Shown here in pieces: positions 32,030 through 39,492 of a stretch of 39,492 nt of DNA. The translations under genes were made by a program, and so were the position numbers. The stretch's first letter is position 1. Every line of letters starts with the position of its first letter. The notes beneath the pieces were generated by a model. The model was not told the DNA's origin. It worked only from the letters and a program-made list of their open reading frames with translations, and did not search any database. The stretch is from Oscillospiraceae bacterium (GTDB lineage Bacteria > Bacillota > Clostridia > Oscillospirales > Oscillospiraceae), in contig SVLT01000019.1 of assembly GCA_015067845.1 (NCBI GenBank), positions 1 to 39,492 of the forward strand. Direction: 5' to 3'.

Positions 32030-32641
32030 ATGATCCGTATTGCAACCGAAAAAGATATTCCTGCCATGTTGGCGATCTATGCCCCCTATGTGGAAAACAC
32101 CACCTATTCTTTTGAGTACACCGTTCCCACAATGGAAGAATTTACCCAGCGTTTCCGCAAATACACCGCCCAGTGTCCCTGGCTGGTATGGGAGGAAGAA
32201 GGCAGGGTTTTGGGCTATACCTATGGAAGTCTTCCCTTTGAGCGGGCGGCTTATGCCTGGTGTGCCGAAGTCTCCGTCTATTTGTCGCCGGAGATCCACG
32301 GCAAGGGCATCGGCAGAACCCTCTACGCCGCTGTGGAGGAAATTCTGTGGAAGCAGGGATACCGCATCATTTACGCCCTGATCACCACGGAAAATCAAGG
32401 GTCGCTTGCTTTTCACGAAAAAGTGGGCTATACCTATTGTGCCCAATTCCCCGGATGCGGTATCAAGTTTGGCAGAAGTTTGGGAGTCATTTGGATGGAA
32501 AAGCGGTCGAATTCCGTCGAAATACCCAGTTCTCCCCCTGTTTCATGGAGGGAAGTTGTTGAAATCGACAGAAATTGGTTGGATAATTTAGCCAGTTTTA
32601 CCCTTTCGCAATCCAAAATTATGTGCTATGATAATAGTTAG
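32030..32641 (+). CDS. GNAT family N-acetyltransferase
   Basis: 203 residues. The N-terminal about 165 residues are a GNAT fold of the phosphinothricin-acetyltransferase type (IRIATEKDIPAMLAIYAPYV opening; VSVYLSPEIHGKGIGRTLY with the acetyl-CoA-binding HGKGIG loop; ENQGSLAFHEKVGY motif). It transfers acetyl from acetyl-CoA to an amine; substrate unknown. The last 35 residues after the domain are not family-typical and the gene's 3' end carries the glgC promoter, so the tail may be read-on sequence. RBS AGGAGGT precedes the ATG. Confidence 0.85.
   Translation: MIRIATEKDIPAMLAIYAPYVENTTYSFEYTVPTMEEFTQRFRKYTAQCPWLVWEEEGRVLGYTYGSLPFERAAYAWCAEVSVYLSPEIHGKGIGRTLYAAVEEILWKQGYRIIYALITTENQGSLAFHEKVGYTYCAQFPGCGIKFGRSLGVIWMEKRSNSVEIPSSPPVSWREVVEIDRNWLDNLASFTLSQSKIMCYDNS
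32624..32632 (+). promoter_or_regulatory. extended -10 promoter for glgCDA
   Basis: TGC-TATGAT (32624-32632) is an extended -10 box; the -35 region is weak. It lies within the end of the GNAT gene, 53 bases before glgC. Confidence 0.45.
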
Positions 32642-32684
32642 GAAACCATGCACTTTTTCAATTCATACAAGGAGATGATTGACT

Positions 32685-33875
32685 ATGTTCTTTCAGAAAA
32701 AACGCTGTATTGCCATGCTTCTGGCCGGTGGTCAGGGCAGCCGCCTGAAGGTCCTTACAGAGAACACCGCCAAGCCTGCTGTCCCCTTTGGTGGGAAATA
32801 CCGCATCATCGATTTTCCCCTGAGTAACTGCGTCAATTCCGGCATCGATACCGTGGGTATTCTGACCCAGTATCAGCCTTTGGAGCTGAACGAATACATC
32901 GGCAATGGTCAGCCCTGGGGCCTGAACAAGGCCCACAGCCGCGCCCAGGTCCTGCCCCCCTACGAGCGGCACGACAAGAAAAGCGGCTGGTACAAAGGCA
33001 CCGCCAACGCCATTTATCAGAATATCGACTTTATCGACCGGTACAACCCGGATTATGTGCTTGTCCTGTCCGGCGACCACATTTATAAGATGGACTACGC
33101 CGCTATGATCGCCTATCACGAGAAGAACGAGGCCTCCTGCACCATCGCTGTGCGTACCGTTCCTCTGAAAGAGGCTTCCCGGTTTGGCATCCTGAACACC
33201 CGGAAGGACAATACCATCTACGAATTCGAGGAGAAGCCCAAGGTTCCCAAGTCCACCAATGCCTCCATGGGTATTTATGTGTTCAACTGGGATGTGCTCC
33301 GGGCCGCCCTTATTGCTGATGAGGACGATGAGACTTCCTCCAACGATTTCGGCAAGAATATCATTCCCAATCTGCTGAATCAGGGTCACAAGATGATGGC
33401 CTACAACTTCGACAGTTATTGGAAGGATGTGGGTACCATCGACTCCCTGTGGGAAGCCAACATGGAACTTCTGGGCAAAAACCCGGAATTCGACATCCGC
33501 GGCAACGAGCGCACCAAAATTTACGCCCGGAACAGCGCCCTGCCCTCTTCCTATATTGACGCAGGGGCAAAAACCGTCAACTGCTTCATCGCTGAGGGCT
33601 CTGAGATCTACGGCTCTGTGACCCACAGCATCATCTCCATCGGCTGTACAGTGGGTACCGGCGCGGTTGTGGAGGACTCCGTGGTCATGCCCGGCGTCAC
33701 CATTGAACCCGGTGCCATCGTCCGTCACGCCATTCTGGGCGAAAACAGCCGCGTTGGCCGCAATGCGGTGGTAGGCGGCGCGTTCGGCCCCAAGGACAAA
33801 AAGAAGATCAGCGTCACCAGCAAGGGCGCTGTGGTGGAATCCGGCACCGTGCTTGCGCCCGGTGACATGCTGTAA
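32685..33875 (+). CDS. glgC: glucose-1-phosphate adenylyltransferase, catalytic subunit
   Basis: 396-residue enzyme making ADP-glucose from ATP and glucose 1-phosphate, the committed step of glycogen synthesis. The nucleotide-binding LAGGQGSRL (13-21) is intact, then [15 protein letters not shown], the catalytic-metal [10 protein letters not shown], and a C-terminal left-handed beta-helix. ATG at 32685 is chosen over TTG at 32679 by spacing to AAGGAG (32669-32674). First of three tightly packed genes; with GlgD it likely forms a heterotetramer, as in other firmicutes. Confidence 0.93.
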   Translation: MFFQKKRCIAMLLAGGQGSRLKVLTENTAKPAVPFGGKYRIIDFPLSNCVNSGIDTVGILTQYQPLELNEYIGNGQPWGLNKAHSRAQVLPPYERHDKKSGWYKGTANAIYQNIDFIDRYNPDYVLVLSGDHIYKMDYAAMIAYHEKNEASCTIAVRTVPLKEASRFGILNTRKDNTIYEFEEKPKVPKSTNASMGIYVFNWDVLRAALIADEDDETSSNDFGKNIIPNLLNQGHKMMAYNFDSYWKDVGTIDSLWEANMELLGKNPEFDIRGNERTKIYARNSALPSSYIDAGAKTVNCFIAEGSEIYGSVTHSIISIGCTVGTGAVVEDSVVMPGVTIEPGAIVRHAILGENSRVGRNAVVGGAFGPKDKKKISVTSKGAVVESGTVLAPGDML

Positions 33876-33887
33876 GGAGGGATCATC

Positions 33888-35000
33888 ATGAATGTAATGG
33901 GCATTATTTTCGCCAACGACGCCACTTTGGGCGCACTGACTGACAAGCGCACCATGGCATCCCTTCCCTATGGCGGCCGCTACCGTCTGGTAGACTTCCA
34001 TCTGAGCAACATGGCCGCCGCCGGCGTGCGCCATGTGGGCATCATCACCCGGCATAATTACCAGTCCCTCATGAACCACATCGGCTCCGGCGAAGAGTGG
34101 GGTCTGGAGCTGCAAGAGGGCGGTCTGGAATTTCTGACCCCCTTTGCAATGAGCAAGAACGACACCTATCACGGCAAACTCTCCGCCTTGTACGAAGCCA
34201 TCAGTGTGCTGGAATTCGGCCCTGAGGATGAGTATGTCATCACCGCCGACTCCGCCATCGTCAGCAACATCGACCTGCAAAAGGTGTTGGCATCCCACAT
34301 TGAAAGCGGCAAGGATGTGACCGTGGTCGCAAAACCCGGCATCGCAAACGGCGAAAAGCAGCTGGACCTTGCGCTGAAACTGGACAAAAACGGTGAGATT
34401 GCTGATATCGCGGTGGACTACATTGCCCCGGCGGACTATCTGGCTTCCATGGATATTTTCGTCATGTCCAAGAAGTATCTCCGGGATACCATCCGGGAAT
34501 TCATCTCCCGAAATCTGTTCCACATGGACCGGGATCTGATCCTGGGCCAGTGGCAGAAGAAGGCCATCACCATCAATGTTTACGAATTTGAGGGCGCGGC
34601 CCTATACAACGAATCCACCAACGAGTATTTCCAAAACAGCCTTGCTCTCATCGACCCGGAATTGCGCCACGACCTGTTTGAGGGCAACCACCCGGTGTTC
34701 ACCCGCGTCCGTGACCGGGTACCCAGCTATTACGGCGAGGGCTGTCAGGTGAAAAGCTCCATTCTGGCGGACGGCTGCATACTGGAGGGCAATGTGGAAA
34801 ATTCCGTGCTGTTCCGTCAGGTCACCATCGGCAAGGATGCCCAGGTGAAAAACTGTGTCATCATGAATGATACCGTTGTGGGCGAGGGCGCGCAGCTGGA
34901 ATGCGTGATTCTGGACAAGGATGTGGTAGTGCGCCCCGGCGCAAAGCTGTTCGGCACATTGAGCCATCCCCTGGTGGTAAAAAGAGGAGAGATCGTATGA
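33888..35000 (+). CDS. glgD: GlgD regulatory subunit of ADP-glucose pyrophosphorylase
   Basis: 370-residue GlgC paralogue. The N-terminal loop, GGxGxRL in GlgC, reads ANDATLGALTDKRTMASLPYG here, so the pyrophosphate-handling loop is lost and it should be non-catalytic, raising GlgC activity when paired. C-terminal hexapeptide beta-helix is present. AAGGAGG at 33874-33880. Twelve bases after glgC and overlapping glgA by ATGA (34997-35000). Confidence 0.9.
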   Translation: MNVMGIIFANDATLGALTDKRTMASLPYGGRYRLVDFHLSNMAAAGVRHVGIITRHNYQSLMNHIGSGEEWGLELQEGGLEFLTPFAMSKNDTYHGKLSALYEAISVLEFGPEDEYVITADSAIVSNIDLQKVLASHIESGKDVTVVAKPGIANGEKQLDLALKLDKNGEIADIAVDYIAPADYLASMDIFVMSKKYLRDTIREFISRNLFHMDRDLILGQWQKKAITINVYEFEGAALYNESTNEYFQNSLALIDPELRHDLFEGNHPVFTRVRDRVPSYYGEGCQVKSSILADGCILEGNVENSVLFRQVTIGKDAQVKNCVIMNDTVVGEGAQLECVILDKDVVVRPGAKLFGTLSHPLVVKRGEIV

Positions 35001-36436
35001 AAATTGCCGTAATGGCCTCCGAGGGCGCGCCCTATATCAAATCCGGCGGCCTTGGAGATGTGATGGAAGCGTTGCCCTCTGCCCTTTCCCGGATCGAAGG
35101 CAACGAGGTGGTTCTCTTTCTCCCCTACTATAAAAAAATCAAGGACAACCCCAATTACGCCGTGGAGCAGGTGATGCACTTTGATGTGCAGCTGGGCTGG
35201 CGGCAGCAGTACGCAGGTCTGATGCGTCTGCACCGGGAGGACGGCGTTACCGTCTACTTCATCGACAACGATTATTATTTTGGTGGCCGTCCCGGCCCCA
35301 TCTACGGCGACGGCGACGACGGCGAACGTTTCGCATTCTTCTCCAAAGCCTGCCTGGAAGCCTTGACACATCTGGCTTTTGTCCCCGATGTGATCCAGTG
35401 CAACGACTGGCAGACCGCCCTTGTACCCGTTTTTCTGAAAGCGTGGTATCAAGACTGGCTTTCTCAGACGAAAACCATGTTTACCATCCACAATGTGGAA
35501 TACCAGGGCTGGGAAAGCGGCTGCTTCTTCGACGATGTGCTGGCGCTGCCCTGGGAATACCGGCCTTGCCTGGATATGCACGGTCAGATGAATCTGATGA
35601 AGGGCGCCATCGAAGCCGCCGATCTGGTATCCACCGTTTCGGAGACCTACGCCCGGGAGCTGATGTACCCCTACTACGCCCATGGTCTGGATCATGTTCT
35701 GTCCCACGCCGCCTGGAAGCTGCGTGGCATCACCAACGGCATTGACATCGGCACCTTCAATCCGGAAACCGATCCCCACATCCCTGCCCACTACAACGCG
35801 GACACCTTTGCAGCCGGCAAGGCCGCCTGCAAGGCCGCTTTGCAAAAGGAAGTGGGCCTTCCCCAAGACCCGGACGCACCTTTGCTGGTGATGGTCACCC
35901 GCTTGGCCGGTCACAAGGGCCTGGATCTGCTGTGCTATGTGGCACGGCGGCTTCTGTGGGAAGAAAACTGTCAAATTCTGATTCTGGGCACCGGCGAGCC
36001 CCAGTTCGAGGCCTTCTTCAGGGAGCTGGCAGCAGAATATCCCAATCGGGTCAGCGCGCAGATCACCTTTAATCTGGGTCTGGCCGCCCGGGTATACGCC
36101 GGCGGTGACATCTATCTGATGCCATCCAAATCCGAGCCCTGCGGTCTGAGCCAGATGAATGCCATGCGCTACGGCACTGTTCCCGTTGTCCACGCCACCG
36201 GCGGTCTCCGGGACACCGTACCCCCGGCGGACGAAAAGGGCGAAAACGGTCTGGGCTTTACCTTCCAGAGCTACAACGGGGACGATTTCCTGGGGGCTTT
36301 GAAGCGTTGCCTGAGCTTGTACCACAGCAACCGGGATGGTTTCCGGAGCTTGCAGCACCGGGATATGTGCCAGGATTTCAGCTGGGACAAGCCCGCACAG
36401 CGATATATGGAACTGTTCCGCCAAATCTGCGGATAA
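34997..36436 (+). CDS. glgA: glycogen synthase (ADP-glucose, GT5)
   Basis: 479-residue glycosyltransferase that adds glucose from ADP-glucose to the glycogen non-reducing end. The ADP-glucose-binding K-x-GGL is KSGGL (15-19); the C-terminal GT-B domain carries the KSEPCGLSQMNAMRYG segment with the conserved glutamate. Start by ATGA overlap with glgD, with AGAGGAG upstream. The operon ends here at a terminator; no branching enzyme or phosphorylase gene follows. Confidence 0.95.
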   Translation: MKIAVMASEGAPYIKSGGLGDVMEALPSALSRIEGNEVVLFLPYYKKIKDNPNYAVEQVMHFDVQLGWRQQYAGLMRLHREDGVTVYFIDNDYYFGGRPGPIYGDGDDGERFAFFSKACLEALTHLAFVPDVIQCNDWQTALVPVFLKAWYQDWLSQTKTMFTIHNVEYQGWESGCFFDDVLALPWEYRPCLDMHGQMNLMKGAIEAADLVSTVSETYARELMYPYYAHGLDHVLSHAAWKLRGITNGIDIGTFNPETDPHIPAHYNADTFAAGKAACKAALQKEVGLPQDPDAPLLVMVTRLAGHKGLDLLCYVARRLLWEENCQILILGTGEPQFEAFFRELAAEYPNRVSAQITFNLGLAARVYAGGDIYLMPSKSEPCGLSQMNAMRYGTVPVVHATGGLRDTVPPADEKGENGLGFTFQSYNGDDFLGALKRCLSLYHSNRDGFRSLQHRDMCQDFSWDKPAQRYMELFRQICG

Positions 36437-36438
36437 AG

Positions 36439-36472
36439 AAAGAGCGTGTTGCAAATGCAATACGCTCTTTTT
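36439..36472. terminator. bidirectional terminator after glgA
   Basis: 14-bp stem (36439-36452 with 36457-36470, one G-U pair) with AAAT loop, between convergent glgA and the transglutaminase gene. Confidence 0.8.
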
Positions 36473-37994
36473 ACTGCGCAATATCCAGACCCTCATATTG
36501 GGGCAGGGTATGGTCGTACACATAATAATTGGGCCGATAGGATGCGATCTTTGGATCCTTGGTGTAGGCATCAATGACGCTTTCCGTCATCTTAAAGTGC
36601 TCCATGTTGGTGTAGCGATGGGGCGTTGCGTCCACATGGTAGTACTTCCCATCCTCAAATTCCACCAGATTCCACCAATGCCGGCTCTCGCCGCCGATCC
36701 GGGCCACCTCCACATTGGGGATCTCCAATATGTCCAGCATGACCTTGACCATGGCATAGTAAGTATAGCAGTCGCCCGCCCAGGTGGAGAAGCCCTCGTA
36801 AGCGGCATTTTCCAGACTGGATTTGTCGGAAGAACCGGAATACCACACATACTGCCACACCTTGCGGAACACCGCATAGATCTGCTGATCCCGGGTCATG
36901 CCCGGCTTGATGATCTCATTCAGAACGACCTGGGCCTTTTCCCGGACCTTCTGTCCGGTTTTGCTCTCCACTACCACCGTTCTGGCAACGGTCAGCCGGT
37001 TGCCGTCGGAGTCCACCGTATGGTACAGCACCTTATAGGTACCTTCCTTGGCATTGTCGAAATCGCCGGGTTCCACGGTGAAGCTCAGGGTGCCGTCCTG
37101 CTTGTCGGTGGCGGTAACGCCGGACTTGTAGGATATGGCGCTGCCCACCTGCATATAGACCGTCTCCACTCCCTCAAAACGAGGGCCGTCAGACGCAGGA
37201 ACCACATTTGCCGTAGCCGTCACCTCGGATGTATTGCCGAACGCATCCGTCAGCACCAGGGTCAGCCGATGCTGACCGGCCACGATGAACAACGGCTCTT
37301 CCTTGTAAGTAACGGTCACCGGGGTGTCGTCCACAATGTTTTCAACGAATACGGACGCATCCGGTACGGTGTCCGCCTCCACCGTCACTTCCTTGCCCGT
37401 GCCCTTGGGGGCAACTGTCTCTGTGACGATGTACTGCACGGTGTATTCCTTGCCGGCGCACAGCACTTGCAGATCAAAAATACCGCAAGCACCCTCCTCC
37501 GGCGTTGTGACAAATTCCGCTTTGATGGTTTCATCGGGAACATAATCCCGGATGTCCAACTCAATTTCCTCGCCATGGGCGAAGGTCAGGGACGGCTCTA
37601 AATGGAACAGATACAGCTCCACGATCCGGGTGCAGATCTCCCTGCCCCGGGAAAAAGTCAGCACCGCTTCCTGACTGCCCAAAATCTGGGCATCGTAGGC
37701 GATTTCCACCTGAATCCCCGTATTTTCCAGACCCTGTACCACATCCTCAGCCTGTATCGGTATCTGGGCTGCCCCGATCACGGGCTCAATGGTCACCGAC
37801 TCCGGCAAGGTCAGAAGCCGGGACTGCTGGAACGGTGCATACGCCGTAACGCCCACCAACACCAACACAACAAGGATGCCCAGGCACAGCATTATCAACT
37901 TCACGGGACTGCCCTTGCCGCGACTGCGTTCCTGCGTCTTTTTTTGCAATCGCGCCCAGGCAATATCCTCATTATATTGCATTTTTCTTGCCAT
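36471..37994 (-). CDS. membrane-anchored transglutaminase-like protein with Ig-like domains
   Basis: 507 residues: short cytoplasmic basic N-terminus, one membrane anchor (about 31-53), extracellular region with two or more Ig-like/bacterial-Ig segments (including LTDAFGNTSEVTATANVV and VTATDKQDGTLSFTV), and a C-terminal transglutaminase-like domain (about 365-507). The cysteine-protease-like triad is C409 (AGDCYTYY), H439 (HWWNLVE) and D455 (HVDATP). It acts outside the membrane, possibly in peptide bond hydrolysis or crosslinking of wall or surface proteins. Promoter at 38046-38074. Cell-wall role is inferred from architecture. Confidence 0.82.
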   Translation of the reverse strand: MARKMQYNEDIAWARLQKKTQERSRGKGSPVKLIMLCLGILVVLVLVGVTAYAPFQQSRLLTLPESVTIEPVIGAAQIPIQAEDVVQGLENTGIQVEIAYDAQILGSQEAVLTFSRGREICTRIVELYLFHLEPSLTFAHGEEIELDIRDYVPDETIKAEFVTTPEEGACGIFDLQVLCAGKEYTVQYIVTETVAPKGTGKEVTVEADTVPDASVFVENIVDDTPVTVTYKEEPLFIVAGQHRLTLVLTDAFGNTSEVTATANVVPASDGPRFEGVETVYMQVGSAISYKSGVTATDKQDGTLSFTVEPGDFDNAKEGTYKVLYHTVDSDGNRLTVARTVVVESKTGQKVREKAQVVLNEIIKPGMTRDQQIYAVFRKVWQYVWYSGSSDKSSLENAAYEGFSTWAGDCYTYYAMVKVMLDILEIPNVEVARIGGESRHWWNLVEFEDGKYYHVDATPHRYTNMEHFKMTESVIDAYTKDPKIASYRPNYYVYDHTLPQYEGLDIAQ

Positions 37995-38045
37995 AAAATG
38001 GTCTCCAAAATTTCAAAAAACGGCGTAAAACCGCAAATTTCGATT

Positions 38046-38074
38046 ATTTTATCACATTTTCCGGTAAATTGCAA
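38046..38074 (-). promoter_or_regulatory. promoter for transglutaminase gene
   Basis: On the minus strand TTGCAA (38069-38074), 17-base spacer, TAAAAT (38046-38051), overlapping the 3' end of the VanZ gene. Confidence 0.65.
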
Positions 38075-38558
38075 GCCGTTCCTTTCTGCGCCGCAGAATC
38101 CACAGGAGCAGCAGCACGCCCGCAATGACACCGCTGCTGTCGATCATCACATCCCGGACGGACGGCCCACGGCCGGCCACGAAGCCCTGATGAAACTCAT
38201 CGGATGCCGCGTACAGCGTGCCGATCCCCCAGGCCCACAGCCAGGGCAGGCGGACTGCGATTTTCTTTTGCACTTGCACAATATGGAGCATCAGGCAGAA
38301 GCCCAACAGGGCGTATTCCAAAAAATGCGCCGTTTTTCGGATCAAAAAGCCCACCGTATAGCGCAGACTCTCCTGATTTTCCGCTGTCATATTCTCGAAA
38401 TCCGGCACCAAAAGGTTGACGACCCAGGTAGTGAGCCGTCCGCTCATAGCCCCGGACTGCTCCCCGGTCTGGGCAGAAAAGCAGTAGATCATCACCATTA
38501 CAGCAATGACCAGTAACAGCGTAAGCAGTACGCTGTGTTTTTCGATCCATGCTTTCAT
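38052..38558 (-). CDS. VanZ family membrane protein
   Basis: 168-residue protein with about four membrane helices. The VanZ hallmark is the ASDEFHQGFVAGRGPSVRDV segment between helices, and RKTAHFLEYALLG precedes it. VanZ proteins are associated with low-level teicoplanin resistance in enterococci; chromosomal homologues in clostridia are common and their role is unclear. Start at 38558 follows AGAGGAAA; open sequence upstream runs into a repeat and is not used. Confidence 0.85.
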   Translation of the reverse strand: MKAWIEKHSVLLTLLLVIAVMVMIYCFSAQTGEQSGAMSGRLTTWVVNLLVPDFENMTAENQESLRYTVGFLIRKTAHFLEYALLGFCLMLHIVQVQKKIAVRLPWLWAWGIGTLYAASDEFHQGFVAGRGPSVRDVMIDSSGVIAGVLLLLWILRRRKERLAIYRKM

Positions 38559-38579
38559 TATGTTTCCTCTTTTCGCATT

Positions 38580-38811
38580 TGTAGGGGGCGTGGTGCTGCG
38601 CGCAGCGCATCCAAAATATAAATGATTGCCGGTGGCAATCATACCATAGTTCATGCCTTCGACGCCCCGTAAGGACATCTTTCTTGCTCGCGCAACGGGC
38701 TGTCGTGGGCGCCAGCCCCTACATTTTTGTGTCATTGCGAGGAGCCGCAGGCGACGTGGCAATCCCCATCGTCGAGCGCACCGCACCATCGCCTCTGCGA
38801 TACGTCATTCT
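38580..38811. repeat. composite intergenic repeat, families B and A
   Basis: Fills the gap between VanZ and SpoVT. A GTAGGGGGCG left end, a GATTGCCGGTGGCAATC hairpin, the CGACGCCCCGTAAGGACATC ... GTGGGCGCCAGCCCCTAC block shared with 28862-28931, then a family A unit from TGTCATTGCGAGGAGCCG (38730) to the TACGTCATTC end. The family A part is the reverse complement relative of 28684-28750. Confidence 0.75.
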
Positions 38812-38837
38812 ACCACAGATTTCGCCAAAAGTATAGA

Positions 38838-38870
38838 AAAAGTTCCGACAGCCCACGCTGTCGGAACTTT
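38838..38870 (-). terminator. terminator of spoVT
   Basis: 13-bp stem (38858-38870 with 38839-38851) with six-base loop, followed on the minus strand by TTTTC; begins three bases after the spoVT stop. Confidence 0.75.
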
Positions 38871-38872
38871 TA

Positions 38873-39397
38873 TCAGTTTTCCATCTGGCTGCCAAGGAAA
38901 TTGGCGGCGATTTGGGCCAGTTTCTGATCGGATTCCTGTAAAGGCTCGTCGTGCTCACCCAGCAGCAGCATCACGCAGCCCATCAGGTCGCCCTGACACA
39001 GAATGGGGGACGCCACGCCCAGATGATACTTCTCCACCCCATCCGTGACCCGCACCGGGGCATCGCCTGTGGTGAAGCGGTAATGCTGACGCTGTTCCAT
39101 CAGCCGTTCTAGCTCCTCGGAGTTGGGCTTGTCCATCAGCTCCCGTTTGGGCAGACCGGACAGGGCGATGATAGCATCCCGATCCGCCACCGCAGCCATA
39201 TGCCCGGTGCCGGAGCCGATGGCATCGCACATCTGGGCCGCAAACTCCTGCAGATCGCCCATGGGGGAATACTTGCGGAAAATCACGCCCCCGTCCTTCT
39301 CGGTGTAAATTTCAAGTGGATCGCCCTCACGGATGCGGAGGGTTCTTCTGATTTCTTTGGGGATAACGATTCTTCCCAAATCGTCTCCACGTGTCAA
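38873..39397 (-). CDS. spoVT: stage V sporulation protein T (AbrB-type regulator)
   Basis: 174-residue forespore transcription regulator. The N-terminal AbrB domain DDLGRIVIPKEIRRTLRIRE is nearly identical to B. subtilis SpoVT, and the rest is a GAF-like domain ending at FLGSQMEN, as in SpoVT. The annotated start is a TTG at 39397 with only GGTGA as a binding site; it lacks the usual M-K-x residues. Upstream codons in the same frame (K-T-L-G-E-Y-L) look like genuine SpoVT N-terminus, and AAAGGA lies at 39421-39426, but no standard start codon sits there, so the start is uncertain. Supports a spore-forming host. Confidence 0.88.
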   Translation of the reverse strand: MTRGDDLGRIVIPKEIRRTLRIREGDPLEIYTEKDGGVIFRKYSPMGDLQEFAAQMCDAIGSGTGHMAAVADRDAIIALSGLPKRELMDKPNSEELERLMEQRQHYRFTTGDAPVRVTDGVEKYHLGVASPILCQGDLMGCVMLLLGEHDEPLQESDQKLAQIAANFLGSQMEN

Positions 39398-39471
39398 GTA
39401 TTCACCAAGAGTTTTAAAAATCCTTTATTTTACAGGGTTTTTGGGGCTTTTTGACTTTTTCGAAAAAGGTA

Positions 39472-39478
39472 TAGAATG
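39472..39478 (-). promoter_or_regulatory. possible sigma-G-type -10 box of spoVT
   Basis: On the minus strand CATTCTA fits the CATnnTA -10 pattern of forespore sigma factors; the matching -35 would fall beyond the window end. In B. subtilis spoVT is sigma-G dependent, so this fits but is not proven. Confidence 0.3.
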
Positions 39479-39492
39479 AGGTATAAAAACAC

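Noticed and set aside
32658..36574. Long open frames antisense to glgC, glgD and glgA (over 580 codons each)
   Set aside because: They mirror the codon bias of the real genes, lack ribosome binding sites and family motifs, and lie opposite strongly conserved enzymes.

Overview
The window looks like chromosome of a Gram-positive, spore-forming gut-type clostridium (Oscillospirales-like). I infer this from strong GGAGG ribosome binding sites, TTGNNN-17-TATAAT promoters, single-chain GlyRS, a GlgC/GlgD/GlgA operon, SpoVT, CsoR, an SLH-type surface protein, and several families of intergenic fold-back repeats. No rRNA, CRISPR array, transposase or integrase is visible.

Layout. 1-1178: initiator tRNA (minus, consensus promoter) and an orphan pseudouridine-5'-phosphate glycosidase. 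1218-3551 (minus): glyQS and a plsC-type acyltransferase. 3694-9832 (plus): five tightly spaced genes: two membrane proteins, the CCA-adding enzyme, a short-chain dehydrogenase, and a TetM-like ribosomal GTPase fused to a YacP/Rae1-type NYN nuclease domain. 9866-14782 (minus): a five-gene sugar operon (PIG-L deacetylase, NagB-like, PfkB kinase, MtlD-like, Gfo/Idh/MocA) divergent from an AraC regulator. 15820-18371 (minus): trmB-mnmG. 18693: a His-rich CsoR. 19335-25399: an intact phage head and DNA-packaging block (TerS, TerL, portal, protease, capsid, connectors) with no tail, lysis, integration or replication genes. 25543-27364: pgi and a small P-loop protein. 27632-28594: an AT-rich two-gene cassette (XRE repressor and CFI-box protein) around two perfect palindromes. 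29016-31631: a secreted SLH protein and mgtE, whose leader carries a 22-codon upstream ORF within a nested stem-loop. 32030-36436: GNAT acetyltransferase, then glgC-glgD-glgA. 36471-39397 (minus): membrane-anchored transglutaminase, VanZ protein, SpoVT.

Most genes are housekeeping: tRNA maturation (cca, trmB, mnmG, glyQS), glycogen and glucose-6-phosphate metabolism, Mg uptake and sporulation. The points most worth attention are the GTPase-nuclease fusion, the tail-less phage head block placed directly behind a terminator, the non-M-box mgtE leader, the XRE/CFI-box cassette, and the amino-sugar-like operon whose NagB homologue lacks a catalytic aspartate. Intergenic stretches over about 300 bases (18372-18692, 19026-19334, 28595-29015, 31632-32029, 38559-38872) are filled mainly by repeats.
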